A stretch of DNA of 64,000 nt from Megalonaias nervosa (lineage: Eukaryota; Mollusca; Bivalvia; Unionida; Unionidae): NCBI GenBank assembly GCA_016617855.1, contig JAECUM010000800.1, forward strand, positions 1-64,000, in the 5' to 3' direction. The notes below the pieces were generated by a model. That model worked only from the letters and a program-made list of their open reading frames with translations, did no database searches and was not told the DNA's origin. Positions 11,690 through 23,291 of this stretch are shown here, piece by piece; position 1 is the stretch's first letter; each line of letters opens with the position of its first letter. Made by a program: the position numbers and the translations under genes.

Positions 11690-13790
11690 GTTCCAGTGAC
11701 CAGAAGAATAAATGCAGACAAGTTCTTTCTCATAGCAGTGACAAAGCCGTCAAATGGGGGTCTCCAGTCAGTTCAGGTACCAGACTGTAATGGCACACCT
11801 GGGTATGCAAAAATTCTACGACCATCATCCAAAGCAAAACTGGACCTGAAAGAGACAAAATTGAATGAGCACGATGGGACACGTATTGTCTGCATGAAAA
11901 ATAAAAATGTTGAGATGTGGAATGATATCAATCATCGCCATGGTAATCAAGTCAACATATACGACAGACCAGACGACCAAATTGCTAATGGAAGAAAATG
12001 GTAACTTGCTTGGAAGCATACTATGATGTGTAAAAACTGCAACTTTAAGTCACCAGAGTACAAGTTGTATGAGGAAATAAAAACAAATAAACCTGGGCCA
12101 AATCCTGTTGCTGTAAATATGATGTTTCAAGCTGGACTACAAAATACACCAATGGACAACACCTGGGCTTGATACTTGCTTGCAGCCACTGACATTCCGC
12201 CACCTACCAGAACATCTATACAAAGGGCCTCCAATATGTAGGCAAAGCAACTGTGGAGCTCAATGAAATGGATATGACAAACAAGCTGAAACTTGTCGGA
12301 CAGGTTAATGTCATGCACGGTGTTCAGCATCCTGAGCAAATCTTGCTTTTGACGCAAGATACAATGCCATTAGCTTTGGACATGAAAAGAAACCTGGTCA
12401 AAGTTCATCGCAAGCTGTTGGAATTGCCTGTGAAACTGTTACAGAGAAGCAATACATTGTGGGGTCTACAAAAGAAAACAAGCTGTGTTGGATTGAAGCA
12501 TGGCTGAAGGGGAAAGGTTTTGATGTGCAATGTCCAGGAGGCCATGTTGACTGCACAGCAAATCTGTCACCTGTCGCACCACATTCAGAGTATGAAATGG
12601 CAAGAGGAATGTGAGAAAAGTTTGTCCTGCAAGAGATTCTCATTAGACATGCAACAACAGATGGAGATGCACAGACTGATGCTGGCTTCCAAGGTGCTTA
12701 CAACATTCTGCATCCAATGTGGGAAGTAGAACGACTATCGGACCCCGTCCATTTGGGTCGTTTACAGTTCAAACGGTGTAATTCTGCAATATTAGCGAAT
12801 ACATGTTTCCAAGAATAAGAACAAGAGATGGAAAACGGTTCAACAAGAAAATTGTCAGCTAAGACATTAAAGCACACTGCAGTTTCATCAAGCAATTGAT
12901 GGAGAACAATAGTTGTGAGGTTACAAAAATTAAATGTCAACTTCCCCAAGTACTGGATGCCACTCTGCGCTGTTGTTCAGGGGACTGCTCAAAATGCCGG
13001 CATTATTCAAAGGACTGTGGGAGAGGATGCACTAGCAGCTGGTGGATACGATCAGCATACCTGGGCCCTCATCAAGTGACTCATATAAACATGACAGAAA
13101 ATGATAAGAATATCCTGATAGAAGTTCTGAAAATGAAACTCTCCTGTGATGTTGTAGAAAGACTGCGACTGAACACAAACACAGAGAAATGTGAGACTGT
13201 GAACAGATCAGTCAGTGTTTCATTATCTAAAAATGTGAACTATTCCAGAAACTTTGAGGCAAGAGTGCATTCAACAATACACAGACTCAATTACAGACTG
13301 AGATCATCACTGAAAACAAAAGTGACACACTTGGGAGGTAAACTTTCAACAAGGACTCTGACATCACTGGAGACAATGGATAAAGACTGCACTTACCATC
13401 GGTTGTATCAAAAGCGTCCACAAACCAGGCAACGTATTCTAGCAAAACGAGGAAATATGATACAGGCCCATCTGAGGTACAGGACTCAGCAAGGCAATAT
13501 AAAGTCTTACTACTGCAAGGTACTGCCAGAAACCAAGGGCGATCACTCCTATGCACAGGTTTAGCTGGAGCCAATGGACACTGCAGATAGAAAAGATTAT
13601 TTTAATTCCATGTGCAAAATGACAGTGCCCAAAGACACCATGAAGAACACATGGTACAGAAGGGAAAACTAGTGGGGAAATCCGTAGGTAACACAACGCA
13701 TGTTATGTGCAGTTCTATTACTTACTACCACCTGGTGAGACCTATGGAGAGGTCGAAACAGTTTTCTCTAAATATCAAGACACAAATAAA
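11690..13790 (+). pseudogene. Mutator-like (MULE) transposase relic
   Basis: Several plus-strand frames join into one degraded protein. Near 12,245 is VGKATVELNEMDMTNKLKLV. At 12,640-12,790 is a stretch ATTDGDAQTDAGFQGAYN, then SDPVHLGRLQFKRCNSAI, which looks like the acidic catalytic region of Mutator-type transposases. At 12,950-13,070 there is a cysteine cluster (CCSGDCSKCRHYS) and SWWIRSAYL. At 13,080-13,520 comes a basic C-terminal part with NTEKCETVNRSVSVSLSKNV and NYSRNFEARVHSTIHRLN. Frameshifts and stops separate the pieces, so the copy is dead. The family call rests on my memory of similar invertebrate proteins annotated as Mutator-like. The element lies between two direct 440-bp repeats. 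Confidence 0.55.
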
Positions 13791-14329
13791 GAAATTAAAA
13801 AGCAAAATAAATAAATCTTAAAAAATTCTAAAATAAAATAACATGAAATGACTTACTAAGCGAGAGAATGAATGAATGAATGAAAGGAAGTAAGAAATGC
13901 ATTTAAGACAGCACTGTCATACCAGCATGGTTTAATAAAATAAAGACCACTTTTCTTCTTACTCAACACATCCATCCATCCATATTCTACAATCACTATT
14001 ATGTGCTGGCACTGAATTTAAAGATATTTTCGCTGACAGGCTTTGAAAAAGATCCTCCATTGCAACTTGTATATGGTGAAGAAATACATTGCTGCTAATA
14101 ATAATAAATGTCATCGCCAACAGATACCATTTCTGTGAATTTATAGGGAAAATTTTTTAACGTTTTTAATAAAAATAACTAAAATTTTTTAAATTAAATT
14201 TTTAAAAATCTAATTATATTTTCTACTTGTTACAGTCAATATACACAAGGTGTGAAAATTTCATGTGTCTATCTTTAATAATAAAAATTTTATACCAATT
14301 TAAAGTTTGCTCAATACTGCCCTAACGGG
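13791..14329. other. Non-coding AT-rich DNA
   Basis: It contains a (GAAT)n run near 13,868-13,885 and AT-rich sequence. No gene is seen. Confidence 0.5.
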
Positions 14330-14769
14330 ACATAGAACACAATTAATTTTGCTATATGTTCTCTACATTTGTTTCTCAGAACTGAACTTTCCACTGTGAC
14401 AATCAATACAAATCAAATGTTAATCTAAAATACCTTCAAAGATGACTACACCGTGAAATTCTTGTCAAAGATTCACTGGCATTTTTTTGAGAGGCTGGAC
14501 TGTAAACAAAGCAGCATGCAATGGAACACAGATTTCACTTCCGGATCATCACCAAGGCCTTATAACTCACTGTGCACTGTCGCCGAAATACACAAAGACA
14601 ACCACATCATAAGCTCATATTCTCGACAATAAACAATTACCTTTAAATCCCTACCAAAAATGCATAAATATAACTCTTCTATCACCACCAAATTGAGAGA
14701 GGAAAAAAAATGTTCTAAAAATAGACAAGAACTACATTCGTGGGTACTGAACTGGAATGACCCGATTCC
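14330..14769 (+). repeat. 440-bp dispersed repeat, copy B
   Basis: Same orientation and same length as copy A (10,376-10,815), with small indels such as an extra T run and a lost TG pair. It starts ACATAGAACACAATTAATTTT and ends TGACCCGATTCC. Confidence 0.85.
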
Positions 14770-15284
14770 ATAGAGATATAGCCTTTTTGATGGAGCCTAC
14801 TTAATGAGTTTAGCGGGATGAATAAACCACGTGACCGAAACGCATATAAAGTTCCAGGTAAACGTATTACTATCTTTCATTCTACAATGGATACAGTGGG
14901 ATTGTTATTTATGGGAAAGATTCCCCGCTCTCATTAAAAGCGTACATATCACTCGTCATAACGCTTAAGTCCCGAATTTGGGACGTCAAACGGAATTGCG
15001 TCAACATCAGATACGTGAAAAAGAAAATGACATAACAATAGAATTGGAATTGTTAAGGTTATGGAACTTAGCTAAGATGTTAATGCACTTGCATTCTACC
15101 CTAGTTTCTCTTATTTTCGCCCAAAATATCCCAATTAATCTCCAACCTAAGCTTAGGTTTTAACTTCTACTGGATGTCTGCATTTTCTGTTCCATAATGT
15201 TTTGGCAGATCTTTCTCTATCAAATTCCAAATTCCAGTTTTCCCTAACAAGCTTTAATTACTGAAGGAATTCTGTACAATTTGT
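14770..15284. other. Non-coding DNA
   Basis: No supported gene. Confidence 0.4.
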
Positions 15285-15299
15285 TTGGGGGTGTCAGTT

Positions 15300-17760
15300 T
15301 TCGTGGCTTTGTTGACTCTCGGTATATACTGTCAAGGCTGGATGTTATTCTGATGCCAAAGAAAGGTATGCATTTGGTTCGTTTTCATATAATGTTTGGT
15401 ATTTAGGTTTAAAAGAGCCCCAAAAGCTGGGTTCAGAGGGTTTGATCTTAATTTGAGAGTATAATGTATAGAAAGTATTTCTCTACGATGTGATAAAGGT
15501 GGCTCGTTCGCTTCAACGAGAAGGCTTTCATATGAGGATGTTTTAATGCTCCCAGAGCGAGTATTATTCCTTGATGATGAACCGAGTCAAGCATCAAGTA
15601 AGACTTTCTAGCTGAACCATACGCAACGCAACCATAGTCCAGTTTGGAGCGAGTAAACGTTCTATATAAATTCAGGATGATTTTCCAATCAGTACCTGAG
15701 TCAGCGTGCGCTACTACTTTAAGTAAATCCAAAGATTTCAAGCTTTTAGCTTTCAAGTTCTTGATGTGTGGAATGAAGGTCAATTTTATATCGAAGACAA
15801 TACTTATAAATGAATGCGTACTGTTTCTGACTTTGAGAATTTGAAATTGTTGGCACTGGCCCAATTTTGAATCTTGTTTATATTTTTTTATAATTGTCTT
15901 TCAGTTGTATGCATGTGTTTTGATCGATAGCATATTAAGAAATCATGAACGTATAAAGATCATTCCACACCAGGAGCCAAACACCTGGTGATGCTATTAA
16001 TCTTGATGTTGAAAAACGTTACAGATAAAATACTACCCTGGGGCACACCCATCTCTTGTTCGTACATATCAGAGAGGGTGGAACCCACTCGTACACTGAA
16101 TTCCCAGTTTGAAAGTTTGAAATAAAAAGAGCAGATGGCCTTTTAGACCCAGATCGTGCAGGTCATTCAGTATTCCGCACTTCTATGTCGTGTCATAGGC
16201 CTTTTCTAAATCAAAGTAAACCGCTACTAAATGTTCCTTCTTGATAAACGCGTTATGAATAAACGTTTCCAGTCTAACCAGATGATCATTGGTGCTAAGG
16301 CCATATTGAAACCCACTGCGAAAAGGAGATCATGTTAGTTTCCAAGTACCATACAAGCCGGGAATTGGTCATTCGTTCCATTGTTTTACACACACAGCTC
16401 GTCAGTAAAATGGCGCAATAGTTGGTAGGATCATCTGCTATCTTTACCTGGTTTGGGAATTGGTATTATTGATGCTTCTTTCTAATCTTTTGGTACATTA
16501 TCAGTAATCAACAAATCATTGACGATTTCCACAAATGATGTTAGTGATGGTTCTGGTAGTCGTTTAAAAAAGTCGTAATGTATTTCGTCAGGCGGATGTA
16601 TCATGGGTCTCGTTCAAAGCTTCCGTTAGCTCCAATAATGAAAACTGTTTATTATAACTTTCCGAGTTATCGGCTGTGAATTTCAATTTTTTCCTCTGAC
16701 TTTTTAATCTTCGGAATGCTTCTTAATAATTAGACGAGGAATTTATCTACAAGTATATTTGCGACGTCATGTTTGGAGTTGAAATTGTATGTTTAACTTC
16801 AGATTTCGGAAAGAATTGTTTTCCCTTTCCATTTATTTTGCGGATCGTGTCCCAACAATCCTTATAACGGAACGAGAGTTTAAAAGTAGAAACGTATTTT
16901 TTCCATGACGCTCTTTAATTTTCTTTGACGGTGCGGCGAGGTTTTAGCCCGGAGAATACGGTACTCATTTAAATTTTCGGGGGTCAGACGATAATTAAAT
17001 TTTCTCAGAGTTTTCGGCGTTGTCTAATGGCTTCTTTACATTCTTTAGTGAACTAAAGTTTTTGGGTTCTTTTACAGTTCGGTGAGGACTGGGAATGTAT
17101 TCTTCTTCAATGTTGATTAAAATGGAAGTAAAATGTTCAACAGGATCATTAACGTTTAAAACGGTATCCATATTAAGTCTAGTTTGATCGAGGCATTAGT
17201 GACCTTTCAATCATAGTCCAAAAGCAGCAAAGGAGAACAAATTGTCAAATCGATACACGTTTATGTACTCGTTCCTGGATGTAAATACGTCGGAGATCTG
17301 GTGTTATATAGACACAAATCGTGTCTAGAAATGAAGTCTTCTCCTTTTTGACTTCTGTCACTTATGTGATTTGATCCCCATAAAATGTGATGGCCATTAA
17401 AATCCCCGAATAGAACTAATGGCGTGGGCAGATGCTTAACAATGTTGTCTAATTTGTTTGGTAGCAGGTTGGTGTTTGATAGTATGTAAATAGAACAATT
17501 GTTAATACCCGATGTAGAGCGACGCTTACAGCAATGGCTTCCAAATCTGTATTTAAATGGATGACGCTATTATGGGCCCTATTGTTCAAAGGAACTGAAA
17601 CTGCTCCTGAGGCCCTGTCAACATTTTTAAAGTAGGTGTTAAAAAGGGAGTAGTTTTTAAGGGTGCTGGATCATGTTTGTTTAAAAGCAGAAGAATATCT
17701 CTGTAGTCGATGTTAAGTCCTCGACAGTTTTATTGTATGATAGTGTGCTTCACTGTGAAT
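15300..17760 (-). pseudogene. LINE ORF2 remnant, copy 3
   Basis: Pieces of the I-like ORF2 are recognisable on the minus strand. At 15,448-15,800 is the RT thumb region (FDIKLTFIPHIKNLKAK, LYRTFTRSKLDYGCVAYGSA). The motif-A region is at 16,190-16,215, motif B near 16,030-16,060, and endonuclease sequence is at 17,200-17,740. Many frameshifts and stops interrupt it; no product is expected. Confidence 0.8.
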
Positions 17761-17929
17761 ATAAACTTAAGAATCGTGCAATTAGGTTAGACCTTTCGCG
17801 AGGGAGATCTGTGTGCCTATTTATCGGGGGGGGGGGGGACAACAATGTTACATTGTTTGATGTTAGGTTTGGAACCACCCTGAGCACACTGAGCAGTTTC
17901 CTCTACATCCATGTCGCCAAACCGATTGT

Positions 17930-18520
17930 ACAGCTTTATAGGGTAATCGGATCCCTCTTTCTACTTGCTTGTGATCTGTCAGTTTGGTGACTTGTGGTGG
18001 CGTGTTGTTGAATGTTGTGGAGTTGCTCTACACTCGGATTCCTGACGAGAAAGGTCTCCGCATCGGCTACATATTTGGCTTTTCGAGCAACGGTCTTCAC
18101 GATGGTAGCATTTCTGACACCTGAAAAATCGATTAGGATTGGGTATGTATATCTCAATCTTGACGTGTAAAAATCCATCTTTGACCACTTCAGTTACTGT
18201 TGATTCGTTGAAGATAAGCATGATTGTGTTAGTGTCCTGCAAAGTGTTGTTACGTTTTATGCGAATTCTACGGACGGCAGTGACACGTTCCTTTTTCATC
18301 CCATTCGATCATTGCTGGTGTGAGGATCGGTCCCATTATTGTCTTTTCTATTAAGAATGAATAAAGTACCACAAGCGGTTTTGAAGCACCTTTTGATTGT
18401 ATCACGTTGACGCGTGGGAATGACTCCACGCCATATGCCTCGCCGTCCGAGTCATATAAAGGTTTTGTTCCTTTTGAGTTGATTTAGAAAAAAGAAAAAA
18501 AAAAATGCTCCATGTTGGTT
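17930..18520 (-). pseudogene. LINE ORF1 remnant, copy 3
   Basis: A 106-codon open piece at 17,979-18,299 contains VRRIRIKRNNTLQDTNTIML and two zinc knuckles, CRCGDLSRQESEC-like and a decayed FRCQKCYHREDRC. This is clearly related to ORF1 of copies 1 and 2. The third knuckle and part of the C-terminal region are deleted, and upstream codons are frameshifted. Confidence 0.8.
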
Positions 18521-19064
18521 TGGTTAAAATTCAGCACCCATTCTACCCGCCCGTCACGCAGCCCAACAAGGGGTCACTTTTCAAGTGCCAGGGATACACA
18601 CTATGTTATACTCAGCATGTAACATCACCTCCCGATTCATCCCGTAAGATATACTCATTCGGTAAAGTTACCTCCCGATTAACCCGTTAAGCCACCGCCT
18701 TCTAGGTATTCTTCTGAGAGTTAGGAAAAGGAAAGCTAAAGGTGTATACTATAGGGGCAACGGCGGTATCAACAGAGCAACAAGGAAAAAGATAAAGAAA
18801 ATGAGCGAGCAATGAAAAACCTCATAAGGTTCGGCGCGACCAGCCGATTTGTCGAGACCGGGTCAATCCCGACCACTCGTCTACAAGTAGAGGCCAAAAC
18901 AATGTATGGCACTGGAAAGTCTCTGCTCAACTACCAGGATCATTTCCTCCCCGACACAGGCCGCAACCCACGGCAAACAGATTGCCATTACTTAGTAGCC
19001 TCTTACAACTCGTAGTGAGGACACGTTGGACCAATTCTAAAATCCCCGACCTGCAGGTGGACTG

Positions 19065-20045
19065 GAGAGGAAGGAAGAACAACCAAAAACAACCCTATTC
19101 ATAAATCCAGTGTTGAACATATTGAAACACAAGATACGAAAGCAGCAATAATCTTCACAGATCAGGAGAAAGTCTTCAATCGTATGGAACATAACTTTTC
19201 AATGGAAATATTAACCAGATTCGCATTTGGAGACAGTTACGAATAATGGTTCAAAATCTTGTACACTAACATATCATTAGTACGGACCAATGGAGCCAAA
19301 AGGAACTATACAGTTCGATCTGGTACGAATTTGAAATCAGAGTTTGATTTAAGCTAAAAAAAAATTAAAAAAAAAATAGACGAAAAAAATATATATAATT
19401 TTATAAAGGATTTTTGCAAAACCCACGAAGTAGAAAAAAAATTCACTACAAAATGGCCAAGATGAGGCAGGCATAAATCTACCAAACCGGAGATATAACA
19501 AGGGGCAAACTATATTAACCGACTCTAGCAATTAAAAGATAAAATAGACGTCCCTAGAAAGACCTCTGTTTATACTGGTTTGGACTCTTATTACAAAACT
19601 ATCCAGAAATATATCGGGACAACAAAATTTTGAAAACCCAAACACCCTCAACTATATGCGATCGCTTCAATAGTTAACGATTGAAGAGCAAACGCAGAAA
19701 TTAACTAGATAAAGAAAAATCTATAATCGCATTCTATAACAAAAATCACTTTCGGACACATAACAGAGATCATTAACCCGAGAAAATTGGAAACCGATAT
19801 ACAAAAATTAGACGAAAATCAAAGAAACAAAAAATGCAATCAAAAATGTTCCCATAGGACACGTGGTGGACTCGACTTTTAAAAGAAAATTTACCAAACG
19901 AATCTCACCGTGCCCGATTTGCAAAAAGAAGTAGATTTTGAAAAGCACTTAATTCTGCAGTGCGAGAAAATAAAGACAAAGAGAACAAATCCAACGAAAA
20001 CTTAAAGACCACCAAGGATACCGTTATGATATAAATCTGTTACAC
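19065..20045 (+). pseudogene. L1/Tx1-like RT 3'-end relic
   Basis: On the plus strand, with stops, the translation gives AAIIFTDQEKVFNRMEHNFS (RT motif A region), WFKILYTNISLVRTNG, and much further on a C-terminal zinc-like CPICKK followed by KHLILQCEKIKTKR at about 19,910-19,985. The order and wording fit L1/Tx1-type LINEs. The middle of the RT, with motifs B and C, is missing, replaced by A-rich sequence at 19,355-19,400. It starts directly at the 5' end of LINE copy 3, which suggests that copy 3 inserted into or next to it. Confidence 0.65.
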
Positions 20046-20654
20046 ACAACATAAACAATACCTAGTTATGCAATGATTAAGTTGAATACATATATCTAGT
20101 GTTAGGTACAAGAAGAAAGAATATCTGGAACAAAGTTCGCGCATCGTTAATACCTTTTGATGTTATTGTGCTGAAGGATGGAGTGCTTATTTTCGTTGGT
20201 AGAGCCATCTATTCGAAACGTAATTACTTGTATGCAAATATACATCCCGGATATACTATTCCTTCCATCAGACCCAATAAATTTGTTGCAACAGTCGCGA
20301 ATACATTCAAATGACAACGATGATACGCAAAAATAATCTTAGCTGGAACCTAAATAAGTTTTAAAAAAAGCAATGACTGGGTAGTACAGCATGTTTTCTA
20401 CCTCACTTTGGTTTTGCACTCATCAAATAATCATGCGTTTCAACAATTTGTGTTGTGTAATTTCCTTCTACAAACTAACATGTCACTTGCCCGCACAAAG
20501 TATATCTACTACTGCAAATAATAATATTAATAATAACAGTAGCAACACGTAGTATAGGTCCACAAGGATAAAATGATCTAAATCAGTAAACCAGACACGT
20601 CTATCCTTGAATCCAAACAATTACAGTACAGCATTCATTTTTGAAATATACGTT

Positions 20655-20655
<1 letters not shown>
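20046..20655. other. Mostly non-coding, one unassigned short ORF
   Basis: A 71-codon plus-strand stretch at 20,099-20,314 has DGVLIFVGRAIYSKR, vaguely like a DM9 repeat, but the rest does not fit and I cannot assign it. No splice sites were identified. Confidence 0.3.
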
Positions 20656-20731
<76 letters not shown>

Positions 20732-20736
20732 CGTGC

Positions 20737-20772
<36 letters not shown>
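20656..20772. repeat. Compound microsatellite (AT)n-(GT)n
   Basis: An (AT) run from about 20,657 to 20,690 is followed by (GT) to 20,772 with an internal (GTGC) variant block. The open frames it creates are artefacts. Confidence 0.95.
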
Positions 20773-20773
<1 letters not shown>

Positions 20774-21599
20774 TAAACATATTGGACACAAGTTCTAACA
20801 ACTTAAATTAGCCCTCTCCCTACATGATACAAGTATTGCAACATATTCCACATGACAACATAGAAATGAATAATGATGAGAGAGAGAGAGAGAGATGCAA
20901 AATGATAGTAATCACGATTTAAGTAAGTTATTGAAATCGTCCAGTAGCCGTTATATATTTGCATACATGATGCAAAATTGCAAATACTTTAGCTATATTC
21001 TAAATATATCAAATACAGATCAATTAAATTTAGATAAAGTCAACATGTTAACACCTTAATACTGGACATCACATTACATTCCAGTGATCACAACGGTAAT
21101 CTAAAAATAGTGAGGCACACATACATTTATACACACTTGCCCATACACTTATATGTTTAAATGCATTATATATATATATATATATATATCTTAAATGTAC
21201 ATATTCCTGTAACTGAGTTGAATGACATTTATGTAAGTAGTGCATTACTCAGTTATAGCACGAGACACGGATGTAATACACACTGTGTGAACAATGTTAT
21301 CAAAGTCATTGATACAAGTTAAACATAATTAGCCACAGGTGCAGATGCGGCAAAATGACGGTTGGAATTGTGTAAGGAGTTCACAAAGATTGCAAAGTTT
21401 AAATATTGAAAATATTTAACTTGTGTGCACAATTTGTGAGCTGGAGATTAGAGATTTTAATTAATTGATGTACATTACGAAAATACTGGAATATCTCATT
21501 CTGACTTTACATAGAATATCTCACCTCCGTCTACTTCCCTGAATGAGATATTCCCATCTCTTGTCCAGAAACAATAGATTTTTTTTTTTCTTTTTATTA
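20773..21599. other. Non-coding DNA with short microsatellites
   Basis: (AG)n at 20,878-20,896 and (TA)n at 21,168-21,190. No gene is seen. Confidence 0.5.
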
Positions 21600-22545
21600 A
21601 CTTCTCTCAGTTTTCTTATTTGGTTATAGCTAGTTTTGGTTAAATCTACAATAATGAAGGTTCAATTTTCATTGTTTTCAGTTTCTTTTTCTCCTGCATA
21701 ATAATAGCTCGTGTACGATATGACACAAACTTCACAATTAATTGTACTCGACGCGATTTATCAACCGATCCAATAATATGGGAGCGGTCGATTTTATCAA
21801 GCGTCACATCAACTCCTAGATTTTCTTTAAAAAAGTAGTGACAACAGTATCTGTGTTAAACTCCGCTGGGTCTGCAATATTTATGATACGGAGGTTGTTC
21901 CGCCTCGTATACTGTCCAAAATTGTCTATTGAACGACTACTGGTCTCAAGATCTTTAACCTGCTTAAATATCGTCTGTTTCAATCTGTTAATCCTTTGGT
22001 CCTTCTCAGCCAACTTCTGACTTAGGGTTTTAGGTGATGTTGCATGGCAGCCTCAATTGCTGATGCAAATGCATCACCCACGACCACTTATCACTGGTTT
22101 CAGGGCCTCCACGATAGATGGAATAATAGTTTGTGTGTGTGATTTGGATTTTTAACGTAGCTTTAACAATTTTTCAGTCATGCTGCTACGATGTCTGCAG
22201 TGTGGCAGTTCACAGTGATGTCTAGCACTGTGGCATCATGCCGCAGACAGGTAGCATGATGTCTCACCCAGTCACATTATCCTGACACCAGGTCGACCAG
22301 TCCTAACACTAACATCTTAATGCTGAGCGCAGTAAGGATGGATTGCTCCATTATAGATACGTCATTTGTAGAATCAATATTTGATAAAGTACTGACAGCT
22401 AACACTGGGACAGCGAGATTTTTCTTTTGCTTAGGGTCAGGAAAGAGGTCAGGGGAGTCCGTGCTGCTTGTACTAAATGGTCGCTTACGATCTATATCAA
22501 ATTCTATGAACAGAGCGGAGTATGAAATAAATAAACTAATCAAAA
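21600..22545 (-). pseudogene. L1/Tx1-like ORF1 protein relic, interrupted by a SINE
   Basis: Read on the minus strand, the N-terminal part (22,545-22,330) holds RKRPFSTSSTDSPDLFPDPK and SIMEQSILTALS. After a SINE insertion the frame continues with a coiled-coil-like stretch AEKDQRINRLKQTIFKQVKD, then the signature SIDNFGQYTRRNNLRIINI that opens the RRM domain of L1-type ORF1 proteins. Further on come DKIDRSHIIG and VKFVSYRTRAIIMQEKKKL of the C-terminal domain (about 21,820-21,660). Such proteins trimerise and coat LINE RNA. Stops and frameshifts show that this copy is dead. It is unrelated to the zinc-knuckle ORF1 of the I-like elements. Confidence 0.7.
22124..22325 (-). mobile_element. tRNA-derived SINE, head-truncated copy
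   Basis: It matches the body and 3' part of the SINE at 51,521-51,838 in the same orientation (plus-strand landmark GCTACGATGTCTGCAGTGTGG). The tRNA-like head is missing; similarity ends near 22,325 at AATGCTGAGCGC. It lies inside the L1/Tx1-like ORF1 relic, so it inserted after that element. Confidence 0.8.
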
Positions 22546-22691
22546 GATAGCAAACCCAGTCAATATTGTTTCACATTTTTCAAGTTCCTTACAGACTGGT
22601 TTCAGACAAAAACCATACGCATTCAAAATTAACAATCTGAAAGCTGAATCACATCAAACCCGGTTGTATTCTCCCAGCGGTTTTCACACCT

Positions 22692-22988
22692 GGAATCAGA
22701 TCATAATTATTAGTTCCGGTTCAGTATCCACAAATATAGTCTCAGTCTATTTTTTGAGGATTTTTTGCCGTCTCCATTTGGTGGTGATACAAGAGTTATA
22801 TTTAGGTATTTTGGGTATGGATTTGCATGCATGTGTTTCGGCGACAGTGTACATTGAGTAATAAGGTCTTGGTGAAGTGAAATCCGTTTTCCATTGCACG
22901 TTGGTTTGTTTACAGTCCAACTTCTCAAAGAAATGCCGGTGAACTTCTGACAAGAACTTTACCCTGAAGTCATCTTTGAAGGTATTTG
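22692..22988 (-). repeat. 440-bp repeat, copy C, 3' part
   Basis: Reverse complement of about the last 290 bases of copies A and B. It is interrupted at TGAAGGTATTTG by the full-length I-like LINE and resumes at 28,749. Confidence 0.85.
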
Positions 22989-23291
22989 GTTGGTTGGTTG
23001 GTTGGTTAGTTGAATTTTTACGGCGCACCAGCACTATGAGGCTATTTAGCGCCATACAAAAGGTTATATCTTTCATCATTTAAAAGTGGTAAAAGGTTTC
23101 GTATCGACCAGCGATACGAAACCAAACAGTTGAAGGTAAAAAGATAAAATGGTAACGGTTATAAATAAATAAAGTTTCCCGATCAACGGGGAGTGCAAAT
23201 GATGTATGACAACGAAAACAGATGAAAGGTAATTAAAATCTACCGACGGTATATATAGCACATAAAACTGTTCAAGGTGATAGCATACAAG

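Larger units (their letters stand above)
15285..19060 (-). mobile_element. I/Nimb-like LINE, copy 3 (old, 3' truncated)
   Basis: It aligns on the minus strand with 24,240-28,748 but has many substitutions, small indels and larger deletions. Its 5' end, at about 19,060, matches that of the other two copies (leader with the zinc-rich GTCGAGACCGGG-type segment at 18,850-18,875). Its 3' end stops inside the RT/RNase H region near 15,285. About 290 bases of ORF1 that would correspond to 27,250-27,540 are missing around 18,010. This copy predates copies 1 and 2. Confidence 0.85.

Noticed and set aside
10376..14769. The two 440-bp direct repeats as LTRs of a retrovirus-like element
   Set aside because: No TG...CA ends, no primer-binding site or RT between them, and the same repeat occurs alone at 22.7/28.8 kb.
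20099..20314. Open frame with GVLIFVGRAIYSK, thought to be a DM9-type repeat
   Set aside because: Only one weak motif; the C-terminal half does not fit and no second repeat is present.
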